Assembly: GCA_003650445.1 (NCBI GenBank) | Contig: QMQE01000121.1 | Location: 1-7,900, forward strand | Source of the DNA: Acidobacteriota bacterium | GTDB taxonomy: Bacteria; Acidobacteriota; Holophagae; Thermotomaculales; Thermotomaculaceae | Direction: 5' to 3' | DNA length: 7,900 nt | Part shown: one piece after another, positions 1-6,605 of the stretch | How the letters are laid out: the number at the start of each line of letters is the position of its first letter | How positions within the stretch are numbered: the stretch's first letter is position 1 | The notes under the pieces: generated by a model | What the model was told of the DNA's origin: nothing | Seen by the model: the letters and a program-made list of their open reading frames with translations, nothing else | Database searches by the model: none | Made by a program: the position numbers and the translations under genes

Positions 1-970
1 CCACCACTGTCCAGACTTTGCCGTCCCGTTCCACTCTCGGGGTGAGACGAATGGTCTTAAGCGAACGCCCGGTGAATCGTACATCGACATAGGCACCGTT
101 TTCCAATGGGACAGGAAATGAGAACGGGTGCTGTACCTGAACCACGACGTGAACCATCCGGGAACCGGGGTCCAGCTGGCCTTCCGTGCGAACGGCTGTT
201 GCCGGATAGTGGTGGGGGGTACCGTCGAAATTGCAATCAACCTCGGCTTTGCACGGAATGTCAAACAGCCCGGCATCCCGTTCTGTCAGCGGAACCACCA
301 CATCAAGGACATCTGTGGCAAACACGGTCGCAACCGGTTTTCCCATGGTGACGAACTGCCCGATATCTGCATCTTTTGCCAAAAGCCTTCCGTTGAAGGG
401 GGCCCGGATGGCGGTTCGGGATAGATTCAGCTCCGCCAGTTCCACATCTGCTTTCGCGCTGGAAAGTGCCGCTTTCGCTGCTTTCAGTTGGGGAATGTAT
501 AAGGTGAGCTGGTCCGGGACAAGGGAAGGGTCTTTCAAAATGGTGTTCATAACCGAATCCCAATCTTTTTTTGCGATTTTGGCCTGCCTCATGGCTTTCT
601 GGTACTCAACATCCCGGGCAAGGAGCTGGGCTTTTGCCCGTTTCAAAGCAATTTCATAATCACTTTTTTCAATCTGAAGCAGCAACTCTCCCTTCTTGAA
701 AAAACCACCTGTGACGAAATTGGAGGAGACACGGACCACCTTTCCACTGACCTGCGGCGTCAGTGCGACCGCGTGTTCCGGTTGAACCGTCCCGGTTCCC
801 GTTACTATGATCGGCCGGTTTTCCACATGGACGGTTTCCACTGAAACCAATGGTCCCCCTGCTTTCTCTTCCAACTTCGGTGGATGGGGGCGGAACTTGA
901 AAAACAGGAACAGGATGAGAATTCCGGCAGCGATAATCAACAGAGGCAGAAAACTTTTCTTTTTGGTCAT
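1..970 (-). CDS. Periplasmic adaptor (membrane fusion) subunit of a tripartite efflux pump, partial
   Basis: The reading frame is open from an ATG at 968-970 to the left edge (323 codons, no stop), so the C-terminus is missing. The adaptor links an inner-membrane pump to the outer-membrane channel. Residues 7-24 form a single N-terminal hydrophobic anchor after a KKK stretch, with no lipobox. Residues about 63-101 are the first half of a lipoyl-like domain (VSGKVVRV, then KKGELLLQIE). Residues 103-187 are an Ala/Lys-rich helical hairpin, the part expected to contact the outer-membrane channel. Residues 187-220 are the second lipoyl half (IRAPFNGRL, then DIGQFVTMGKPV), followed by a beta-barrel region. 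This order is typical of RND-type adaptors of about 350-400 residues. The start overlaps the stop of the upstream channel gene (ATGA) and has a GGGGGA ribosome-binding stretch 7 bases upstream. A MacA-type adaptor for an ABC pump is the main alternative. The family call is firm; the pump class is inferred. Confidence 0.93.
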   Translation of the reverse strand, partial: MTKKKSFLPLLIIAAGILILFLFFKFRPHPPKLEEKAGGPLVSVETVHVENRPIIVTGTGTVQPEHAVALTPQVSGKVVRVSSNFVTGGFFKKGELLLQIEKSDYEIALKRAKAQLLARDVEYQKAMRQAKIAKKDWDSVMNTILKDPSLVPDQLTLYIPQLKAAKAALSSAKADVELAELNLSRTAIRAPFNGRLLAKDADIGQFVTMGKPVATVFATDVLDVVVPLTERDAGLFDIPCKAEVDCNFDGTPHHYPATAVRTEGQLDPGSRMVHVVVQVQHPFSFPVPLENGAYVDVRFTGRSLKTIRLTPRVERDGKVWTVV

Positions 971-2409
971 TTCGATTCCCCCGGGTTCTTTTGAGTTGAA
1001 TACAGGCCGTCTCCCAACGCGGTGGCAAGGCGGACGCGGTTTTGAATCATGGATAAGGCCAGTTGATTCCGTACAATCAACCGGTTCAGATAGGCAATAT
1101 GGGCCGTGATGAAGGGCTGAATCCCGACGGTTCCGGAGAGATATGCGGCCTTTGCCTGTGCTTCCTTAATCTTTTCACTGTTGAGTGTTTCTGTTTCCAG
1201 TTCCAGCCGCTCACCCGTGTCAGCGAAGGAACTCAACGCGGTTTCCACCTCTTTGAAGGCGTTCAGTGCAGTTTTTTTATAATCGGCAATTGCGGCCTCC
1301 ACATTCCGGTGGGCCTGGCGGACCGCTGCCCGTTTCGCGCCCCGATTAAAAAGTGGTTGAACAATCCCTCCCATCAGTGTCCAGACCGAAGACCCGCTGT
1401 CTACAAGATTGGACAGGTCATTGCTCTTGTAGCCTTTCTGTGCAGTCAAGCTGATACTGGGCAGGAGGGCGGCACGGGCAATCCCCACCTGAAGCAGGGC
1501 CGCCTGTACCTTCAAACCGGCACTCCTGACGTCGGGGCGCCGGTTGAGGAGTTCAGCGGGAAGTCCGGCTGGCACCGGTGCCAGCCGGGAAGGAAAATGT
1601 TCAAAAGCAGTCGTCACAATCGGAGTGTGAATTTCCCGTCCTGCCAGTGCATTGAGAGACATTTCAAGGGCAGTCGCCCGGGTGCGGGTAAGGGAAAGGG
1701 CCTGTTTCTGAGCTGCAAGTTGCTGTCTGGCGTTCAGGAACAGCTCACTTGAAATCGTTCCGGCGAGATAAGCCGCCCGGACGGATTTTTCCAGACTTTT
1801 CGCGGCATCCACTGCCTCTTTTCGTAAAGAAATCTCGCGGCGGGCTTCGGAAAGCTGCGCGTAGAGGTCAACCGTATTCGCCTCCAGCGTCTGGAAAACC
1901 ACATCCCGGTTTTCCTCCGCTTCCAGAAGTGATACCCGGGCGGCTTTCTCGGAATTTCTCAGTTTTCCCCAGACGTCCAGTTCGTATGATGCGCTGAGCT
2001 GAAGCCCGAAAGAGCTGTTGGTAAAAGAACCGCCCTGGGGCAGAAATGTGCCAAGATTCGTTTTGGAGCGGGTCCCGTTGGCGTCAATGCTGACAGTGGG
2101 GAGAAGCGGTGCTCCGGCAATCTTCGCCTGTTCCCGGAAAGCAGCCAATCGGGCCAGTACCGCATGGGCATCCGGCGCATTTTTGAGTACATCTTCAACC
2201 TGCCGGTTCAGATTTTTATCGTGAAATTCCCTCCACCATGTTGTACCGATGAATTTCTTTTTGCTCTTGTCTCCCTGAAAAGTTGTGGATCTTGCTCCCG
2301 GAACCTTGATTTTTTCAGGAGAAGGGGCCAGTGAACACCCGGCCAGAAAAATACCGGATATAACAAGAAGGGCCAGTGGAATTTTGATTAAATGTGCCGT
2401 GTTTTTCAT
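967..2409 (-). CDS. Outer-membrane efflux lipoprotein, TolC/OprM/NodT family
   Basis: This 480-residue protein is the outer-membrane exit channel of a tripartite pump. It starts with a lipoprotein signal peptide: hydrophobic residues 9-22, then lipobox LAGC with Cys25 as the predicted lipidated residue. Two outer-membrane efflux repeats follow, roughly residues 60-260 and 280-470. Family marks are YELDVWGKLRN (142-152), NRRPDVRSA (289-297) and GIARAALLPSISLTA (309-323). The internal duplication shows in AAYLAGT (212-218) against AAYLSGT (421-427). The length fits OprM-type channels (about 460-490 residues). The start ATG overlaps the regulator's TGA (2406-2409), with a GGGGA ribosome-binding stretch just upstream. 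The stop overlaps the adaptor's ATG (967-970). The substrate cannot be told from the sequence. Confidence 0.97.
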   Translation of the reverse strand: MKNTAHLIKIPLALLVISGIFLAGCSLAPSPEKIKVPGARSTTFQGDKSKKKFIGTTWWREFHDKNLNRQVEDVLKNAPDAHAVLARLAAFREQAKIAGAPLLPTVSIDANGTRSKTNLGTFLPQGGSFTNSSFGLQLSASYELDVWGKLRNSEKAARVSLLEAEENRDVVFQTLEANTVDLYAQLSEARREISLRKEAVDAAKSLEKSVRAAYLAGTISSELFLNARQQLAAQKQALSLTRTRATALEMSLNALAGREIHTPIVTTAFEHFPSRLAPVPAGLPAELLNRRPDVRSAGLKVQAALLQVGIARAALLPSISLTAQKGYKSNDLSNLVDSGSSVWTLMGGIVQPLFNRGAKRAAVRQAHRNVEAAIADYKKTALNAFKEVETALSSFADTGERLELETETLNSEKIKEAQAKAAYLSGTVGIQPFITAHIAYLNRLIVRNQLALSMIQNRVRLATALGDGLYSTQKNPGESK

Positions 2410-2969
2410 ACCGTTTCCCCTTTTTCAGGAATTGTAAGTTCTTCATCTTCCACAAGCTCTGTCAGTTTCCCGCTTAACTTATCGAGGAGATCAGCGAGGA
2501 GTTTTTGCTCTTCAACAGAATACTGTTCCATAATCTTTTTAACGTTTGAAAAATGTGCCGGCAAAAACCGCCGCATAAAATCCCAGCCCGCTTCTGTCAA
2601 TTGCAGATTAACCTTCCGTCTATCCTTCTCCGAATGTTTCCTTGTGATAAGACCTTCTTTTTCAAGGGTATCGGCAACCCCGGTGAGAGTGGCGGAGCTG
2701 ACATTATACACCTGACAAATATCAGAAATCCCAATCCCTTTCCCCTCATCCCGGATAAACAGCTGAATCATTACCAGAAAGCGGGCCTTTGATAAGCCCA
2801 TCTTCTGGAAATACTGCTCCATCAGGATGGGAACCCGGTGGAAGTGATGAATTGCCTGGATGAAGCGCATTGCCATTTTCATGTCCAGTTCGGGAATCCC
2901 CGGATACTTCCCTCCCATTGCTTCCCGCCGGTGGACCCGTTCCATCAATTCCCGGTTGATTGTTTTCAT
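2406..2969 (-). CDS. MarR-family winged-helix transcriptional regulator
   Basis: This 187-residue MarR-type regulator is probably a dimeric repressor of its own efflux operon. Residues about 30-75 are the helical dimerisation part. The helix-turn-helix lies at about 79-105 (ISDICQVYNVSSATLTGVAD), and the wing follows at 107-126 with the family pattern KHSEKDRRKVNLQLTEAG. Helices after residue 130 complete the dimer interface. The start is chosen at ATG 2967-2969 because GGAGGG lies 10 bases upstream (2980-2985) and the predicted transcript start is near 3012. The frame stays open further up: an ATG at 2976-2978 is only 1-2 bases from that ribosome-binding site, and a TTG at 3000-3002 would leave a leader of about 10 bases, so both are less likely. 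The gene is first in a regulator-channel-adaptor operon and overlaps the channel gene by 4 bases. Aromatic or drug-like ligands are usual for the family; none can be assigned here. The family is sure; the repressor role is inferred. Confidence 0.95.
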   Translation of the reverse strand: MKTINRELMERVHRREAMGGKYPGIPELDMKMAMRFIQAIHHFHRVPILMEQYFQKMGLSKARFLVMIQLFIRDEGKGIGISDICQVYNVSSATLTGVADTLEKEGLITRKHSEKDRRKVNLQLTEAGWDFMRRFLPAHFSNVKKIMEQYSVEEQKLLADLLDKLSGKLTELVEDEELTIPEKGETV

Positions 2970-2979
2970 ATCGTTCATT

Positions 2980-2985
2980 CCCTCC
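2980..2985 (-). promoter_or_regulatory. Ribosome-binding site deciding the MarR start
   Basis: GGAGGG on the minus strand lies 10 bases before the ATG at 2967-2969, but immediately before the ATG at 2976-2978. The spacing favours the downstream ATG. Confidence 0.6.
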
Positions 2986-2991
2986 GGTTGT

Positions 2992-3017
2992 ATTGCACGC
3001 AATTAAATAGGCACCTA
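2992..3017. promoter_or_regulatory. Candidate MarR operator: two adjacent inverted repeats
   Basis: Two short inverted repeats sit over the start of the predicted regulator transcript. ATTGC-AC-GCAAT lies at 2992-3003 (5-bp arms, 2-base centre) and TAGG-CA-CCTA at 3008-3017 (4-bp arms, 2-base centre). Their centres are 15 bases apart and both contain GCAC. TTGC..GCAA arms resemble the short palindromes bound by many MarR proteins, and a position spanning about -5 to +21 suits autorepression. That the regulator binds here is inference; such short arms can arise by chance. Confidence 0.4.
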
Positions 3018-3018
3018 A

Positions 3019-3047
3019 AGAATAGCCCGCAAGGAAATGGCTGTCAA
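3019..3047 (-). promoter_or_regulatory. Predicted sigma-70 promoter of the MarR-efflux operon
   Basis: On the minus strand a perfect -35 TTGACA (3042-3047) is followed by a 17-base spacer and a -10 TATTCT (3019-3024, 4 of 6 matches to TATAAT). Transcription would start near 3012, giving a leader of about 43 bases before the ATG at 2969. Confidence 0.6.
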
Positions 3048-3154
3048 GGGGAAAATGCTTTTCTGAAAGGCGATAAGGACATTTCTCAAAGTAACCGGCG
3101 CAGTTTGTTGACATTAATTTCATGAATTTGTGTGCCAAATCACCAATGGACAGG

Positions 3155-3182
3155 TTCACGTGCCCCGGTGATGTGTTATGAT
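3155..3182 (+). promoter_or_regulatory. Predicted extended -10 promoter of the peptidase gene
   Basis: The -10 is TATGAT (3177-3182, 5 of 6), preceded by TGT, which gives an extended -10 (TGn). A weak -35 TTCACG (3155-3160, 4 of 6) lies 16 bases upstream. Transcription would start near 3189, leaving a leader of about 23 bases with the ribosome-binding site in it. It diverges from the efflux promoter, with the two -10 elements about 150 bases apart. Confidence 0.45.
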
Positions 3183-3199
3183 TTCCGGATAATGAATCC

Positions 3200-3207
3200 G
3201 GGAGGGG
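3200..3207 (+). promoter_or_regulatory. Ribosome-binding site supporting a GTG start
   Basis: GGGAGGGG contains a full GGAGG (3201-3205), 6 bases before the GTG at 3212-3214. No ATG in the same frame lies near it, and the GTG is followed directly by a good signal peptide. Confidence 0.8.
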
Positions 3208-3211
3208 TTTT

Positions 3212-6200
3212 GTGAAACGGATAATTCTAATTTTTACTGTATTTGCCATATTAGGTACACTCGGTTTTTCTAAAGAAAAATTGAACTACAAAACATATAT
3301 TCAATCAGAAAAGAATTTACATAAGACCGGGTTGATATTCAGGGATCCCCGGAATAATCCGCGGGCAAGGCAGGTTAGAAAAATCTTGCCGGCAAAAAAA
3401 GCGATAAATTACAGCAAGTACAAAGCAACGTCATGTGATAACAGTCAGTATCTTCCGCCGGTGGACAGCCAGGGGGGCCAGGGTTCCTGCGCCGCATGGG
3501 CGGTGGGGTACTATTACAAGACCTACCAGGAAAACAAAGAACATAACCGGACATCTGCAGCTGAGAGGCAGGATGCTCACAATATCTGCAGCCCGGCATA
3601 CGTCTACAACCTGATTCACGTTGCGGATGATAACGGGGCTTATTTTGATGATGCCTTCCAGGTACTGGACGATCTTGGCTGCTCTTCCCTTGCGGATATG
3701 CCGTACGACGATGGTGATTATACAACATGGCCCTCAACCACAGCATTCAAGGGCGGAATGTACAACCGAACTCAGGCCCCCACAGGATATGCGATGAGTT
3801 ATCTCAAGCTGGACAGTGATACCGCCTTAGATCAACTGAAACAATTGCTCCTGAACGGACATCTGGCAACCTTCGGGATCTCGGTTTATGGGAATTATGA
3901 CAATATTTCCGATTACAATAACATTTATGCCCTTGCGGATGAGACCGGTTCAAACCGGGGTGGCCATGCCCAGTGTATTGTCGGTTATGATGATACGATT
4001 GTGACACCGGATGGAACAGGCGCATTCCGGGTAGTCAATTCCTGGGGAACCGGTTGGGGTGACAATGGTTTTTACTGGATTTCTTATGAGGCCATTAAAT
4101 CCGGGAGTGATCTTTCCGGTGGTTATGCGTACTGGGTGGATGACCGGGATAATTATCAGCCGGACGCCTATGCGCTTGTCCATGTCACTCAGCCGTATTC
4201 CCGGCAGACGGTACCTGAATTTATCGGTTCCAACGGGCAGAGCTTTGAAATCCTCCATTTTTATGTCAACGGGGACAAGTATGATTACAATCCCTATCCC
4301 TCAACTGATATTGCCGTGGATATTTCGGACATTCATCCTGGAGATTGTGATTCCATGCTTTTTCGCGTGAATTACAATTCCGATGGGAGCCTGAACACGG
4401 GTGCAGCCGGGACAATCAATTCCTGCAAAGTGCATTTTGTGGCTTCCGGGACTGAATATGCCAGCTACGATACCCCGGTGAATTTTACCTACAGTGCCGG
4501 GGGACAGGCTACGGTTTATTTTACAGATACAGTGTATACAATTACCGCAAGTGCAAACGAGGGCGGGTCCATCTCTCCCTCAGGGGACATACTGGCCGCC
4601 GAGGGCTCGGATAAGGCGTTCACGCTCCATGCCGATGACGGGTATCACATAAAAGATGTGGTGGTTGACGGAGCAAGCGAGGGCGTTGCAACCCTGTACA
4701 CCTTCCATGATGTTCATGCGAACCACACAATTGAAGCACAGTTTGAAGTGAACCAGGAGTTTTACACCATAACAGCAACTGCGATTTCCGAGGGGGGAAC
4801 CATAGACCCCTCCGGAGAAATCGAGGTGGAACATGGTACCGATCAGTCATTCACCATTACCCCGGATGAGGGCTATTTCATCAATGACGTATCCGTCGAT
4901 GGCCAGTCCGTGGGCCGGGTGTCTGTCTATTCCTTCACAACCGTGAACGCCTCTCATAGTATCAAGGCAAAATTCTCGACTTCTCTTTCCCCTGAGATTT
5001 CTCTGGCAAAAACAAAGACAATTTCCCTTTCTGCACCTTCAGTTGTTCAGTTCAACTGTGAAGCCGATGACCCGGATGGCGGTGAGATTCTGCAGTACAT
5101 CTGGGAGATTCAGGGAAGTCATGAGGAGAAGATTCTGGGTTGCACCCCCTCATTGAACCATACCTTCCGGTCGGAAGGGGTTTACACTGTGAAGGTGACT
5201 GTTGTAGATGATGAGGGGGAAACCGCAACGGCAGAGTTGGAAGATGAGTACGGAAGCCAGGCGAGAATTACAATTTTCAAACCGGAAAGTGTCCCGGTTG
5301 TAATCCCCAGTCTTATCTCAGTTGCAAAGAAGAACTTCTCATTTACTTCAATGAACACCAACTTTATCAACACAAACGATACGGATATGGCGCTGACAAT
5401 CCAGTATCTTGCCGCTGACGGAAGCGTGTTGGGCACAACAACGAAAGACATTCCGGCATATGGGCGGCTGGTGGTGAATGGAAACGAAGGTATTCCGGAA
5501 AATTGCACCGATGTGGTTACCAGAGCGGATAATTGTCCTCTTGTCTATGCATCTTTAGCAATGGCCAACGGGAAAATGACAGCCTACCTTTCTGCCCTTT
5601 ATCACGGAAACCTGGCGATTCCCCATATCGCAGAGGAAAGCGACTACTGGGATACCATGATGTTTCTGGAGAATCTGCAGCCCGGGACAATCAACATCCG
5701 GGTGGCGGGGACGGACAACAAGAGTCAGTTGGAAAGGCAGGGAAATTTTATTGACCTGGAATCCTTTCTGCCCCAGTCCGGGGGTGAAAACTGTGGCGTC
5801 GGTACGGTGGAAACTGTATCCAACAACCCCTTTCAGTCCCAGACCACCAGCCTGAATGGTTTTGAAATGTTTGTTCACAACAGTGCCGACGGAGCGGCGG
5901 TCGAGCTGCCGGCATCCGGCCATACAAACCTGTTCCTTCCCCATATTCCGACGGAAACCGATATTTTCTGGACCGGACTTGCCCTTGTGAACATGGACAA
6001 GGCTTCACCGGCAACCGTGACAATCACTGTGTACACCAAAGACGGTGAGCTGAAGGGCCAGAAAGTAATTACAATCCCCGCATCCGGGAAAATCAAGGAA
6101 ACTGTTGAAACTCTCTTCCCCGAGCTGTATGGACACGTTGACTGGGGCACAATTCAATCAGACCGGGACATTGCAGGGATTGAAATTTACGGGACAAGCG

Positions 6201-6553
6201 ATTCAGCCATCTGCGGGTTCGGATTGCCCTCCATTGCCACAACGGAAGGATACCTGCCGGAAGTTCTGAACAGTGAAACAGTCTGGACCGGCATCGGCAT
6301 TACCAACCCCGGTACCAGCGAGGCTGTGGTTACAATCCAGCTGGTGGACAAAGACGGAACCGTGAAAGCGGAAAAAACGGAACATGTTGCTCAGAAAAAT
6401 CGATTCACGGCGGTGGTCAGCCAGCTTTTTGATGAGACTGCCATTGCAGACGGGGACTACATCCGCTACATCTCCGGAGTACCTGTGTTGGCCCTTGTGG
6501 TAAGCGGTGACAATGCCAGGACGTACATGACTGCATTAACCGGGAGACAATAA
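3212..6553 (+). CDS. Secreted multidomain papain-family (C1A) cysteine peptidase with InlB-like, PKD-like and 106-residue C-terminal repeats
   Basis: This is an exported 1113-residue cysteine peptidase with a GTG start. Residues 1-20 are a Sec signal peptide (MKRIILIFTVFAILGTLGFS), cleaved near Ser20. Residues 21-75 are a short basic pro-segment without a recognisable I29 inhibitor motif. The C1A domain spans about 76-312 with a complete active site: Gln87 (oxyanion hole), Cys93 in QGSCAAWA (nucleophile), His252 in GGHAQCIVGYD, and Asn276 in VVNSWGTGWGDNGFYWIS. Residues about 315-437 are beta-rich and end in a pattern (AVDISD, then ASYDTPVNF) that recalls P-domain-like jelly rolls; this part is inferred. 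Two InlB-B-like repeats follow (441-513 and 517-590), then a PKD-like domain (about 595-688, GVYTVKVTVVDDEGE). Four modules of about 106 residues fill 698-1113. There is no LPXTG, PEP-CTERM or C-terminal membrane helix, so release or non-covalent surface attachment is likely. The substrate is unknown. It is monocistronic, divergent from the efflux operon, and ends at a strong terminator. Confidence 0.93.
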   Translation: MKRIILIFTVFAILGTLGFSKEKLNYKTYIQSEKNLHKTGLIFRDPRNNPRARQVRKILPAKKAINYSKYKATSCDNSQYLPPVDSQGGQGSCAAWAVGYYYKTYQENKEHNRTSAAERQDAHNICSPAYVYNLIHVADDNGAYFDDAFQVLDDLGCSSLADMPYDDGDYTTWPSTTAFKGGMYNRTQAPTGYAMSYLKLDSDTALDQLKQLLLNGHLATFGISVYGNYDNISDYNNIYALADETGSNRGGHAQCIVGYDDTIVTPDGTGAFRVVNSWGTGWGDNGFYWISYEAIKSGSDLSGGYAYWVDDRDNYQPDAYALVHVTQPYSRQTVPEFIGSNGQSFEILHFYVNGDKYDYNPYPSTDIAVDISDIHPGDCDSMLFRVNYNSDGSLNTGAAGTINSCKVHFVASGTEYASYDTPVNFTYSAGGQATVYFTDTVYTITASANEGGSISPSGDILAAEGSDKAFTLHADDGYHIKDVVVDGASEGVATLYTFHDVHANHTIEAQFEVNQEFYTITATAISEGGTIDPSGEIEVEHGTDQSFTITPDEGYFINDVSVDGQSVGRVSVYSFTTVNASHSIKAKFSTSLSPEISLAKTKTISLSAPSVVQFNCEADDPDGGEILQYIWEIQGSHEEKILGCTPSLNHTFRSEGVYTVKVTVVDDEGETATAELEDEYGSQARITIFKPESVPVVIPSLISVAKKNFSFTSMNTNFINTNDTDMALTIQYLAADGSVLGTTTKDIPAYGRLVVNGNEGIPENCTDVVTRADNCPLVYASLAMANGKMTAYLSALYHGNLAIPHIAEESDYWDTMMFLENLQPGTINIRVAGTDNKSQLERQGNFIDLESFLPQSGGENCGVGTVETVSNNPFQSQTTSLNGFEMFVHNSADGAAVELPASGHTNLFLPHIPTETDIFWTGLALVNMDKASPATVTITVYTKDGELKGQKVITIPASGKIKETVETLFPELYGHVDWGTIQSDRDIAGIEIYGTSDSAICGFGLPSIATTEGYLPEVLNSETVWTGIGITNPGTSEAVVTIQLVDKDGTVKAEKTEHVAQKNRFTAVVSQLFDETAIADGDYIRYISGVPVLALVVSGDNARTYMTALTGRQ
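4532..4981 (+). repeat. Two tandem InlB-B-like repeat domains within the peptidase
   Basis: Residues 441-513 and 517-590 align along their whole length. They share YTITA, then GG(S/T)I.PSG, a G-(S/T)-D stretch, a D-(D/E)-GY motif followed by I.DV.VDG, and a closing Y(T/S)F...A.H(T/S)I.A.F. This is the pattern of divergent InlB-B (bacterial repeat) modules, compact beta folds common in surface and secreted proteins. At the DNA level the copies have drifted, so the duplication is not recent. Confidence 0.8.
5303..6550 (+). repeat. Four degenerate modules of about 106 residues at the peptidase C-terminus
   Basis: Each module opens with a hydrophobic-Pro pair: Pro699, Pro804, Pro910 and Pro1016, spaced 105, 106 and 106 residues. 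An aromatic follows 9-10 residues later (Phe709, Trp813, Trp920, Trp1025), then an hhhxN-type strand, a beta hairpin often with a DG turn, and in copies 3 and 4 a (T/S)xLF ending (ETLFPE, SQLFDE). Copies 3 and 4 are the closest pair (FWTGLALVN against VWTGIGITN); copies 1 and 2 are more diverged. Module starts are near 5303, 5618, 5936 and 6254. I do not recognise a named family. A beta-sandwich adhesion or attachment role is inferred from composition only. Confidence 0.65.
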
Positions 6554-6579
6554 AAGTTATTTGGAAATAGATAAAACCG

Positions 6580-6605
6580 GCCGGCTTTTTTAAGCCGGCT
6601 TTTTT
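6580..6605 (+). terminator. Intrinsic terminator after the peptidase gene, possibly bidirectional
   Basis: An 8-bp perfect stem GCCGGCTT (6580-6587) / AAGCCGGC (6592-6599) encloses a TTTT loop and is followed by six T (6600-6605). It starts 26 bases after the peptidase stop. The same hairpin read leftward is followed by CGG and then TTTT (6575-6578 region), so it may also end the convergent methyltransferase transcript, whose stop codon touches the T-run. Confidence 0.9.

Noticed and set aside
231..659. Plus-strand open frame of 142 codons near the left edge
   Set aside because: It is antisense to the adaptor gene, whose uninterrupted minus frame with lipoyl and hairpin domains covers the whole stretch.
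1063..1752. A 229-codon open frame on the plus strand
   Set aside because: It lies fully antisense to the outer-membrane channel gene, whose family motifs are unmistakable. It has no ribosome-binding site or recognisable domain.
3108..3113. Perfect TTGACA on the plus strand upstream of the peptidase gene
   Set aside because: No acceptable -10 lies 16-18 bases downstream (the sequence there is around TGTGCC). The extended -10 at 3174-3182 is a better promoter.
3139..3172. ATCACC ... GGTGAT inverted repeat upstream of the peptidase gene
   Set aside because: The arms are only 6 bp with 22 bases between them. It could be chance and is too weak to call an operator or hairpin.
2746..3249. A 167-codon minus-strand open frame spanning the divergent promoter region
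   Set aside because: It runs through the MarR gene in another frame, crosses both predicted promoters and enters the peptidase start. Nothing in it resembles a protein family.
5555..5944. A 129-codon minus-strand open frame inside the peptidase gene
   Set aside because: It is a shadow of the plus-strand coding sequence, overlapping the repeat modules. It lacks a start signal and has no recognisable domain.
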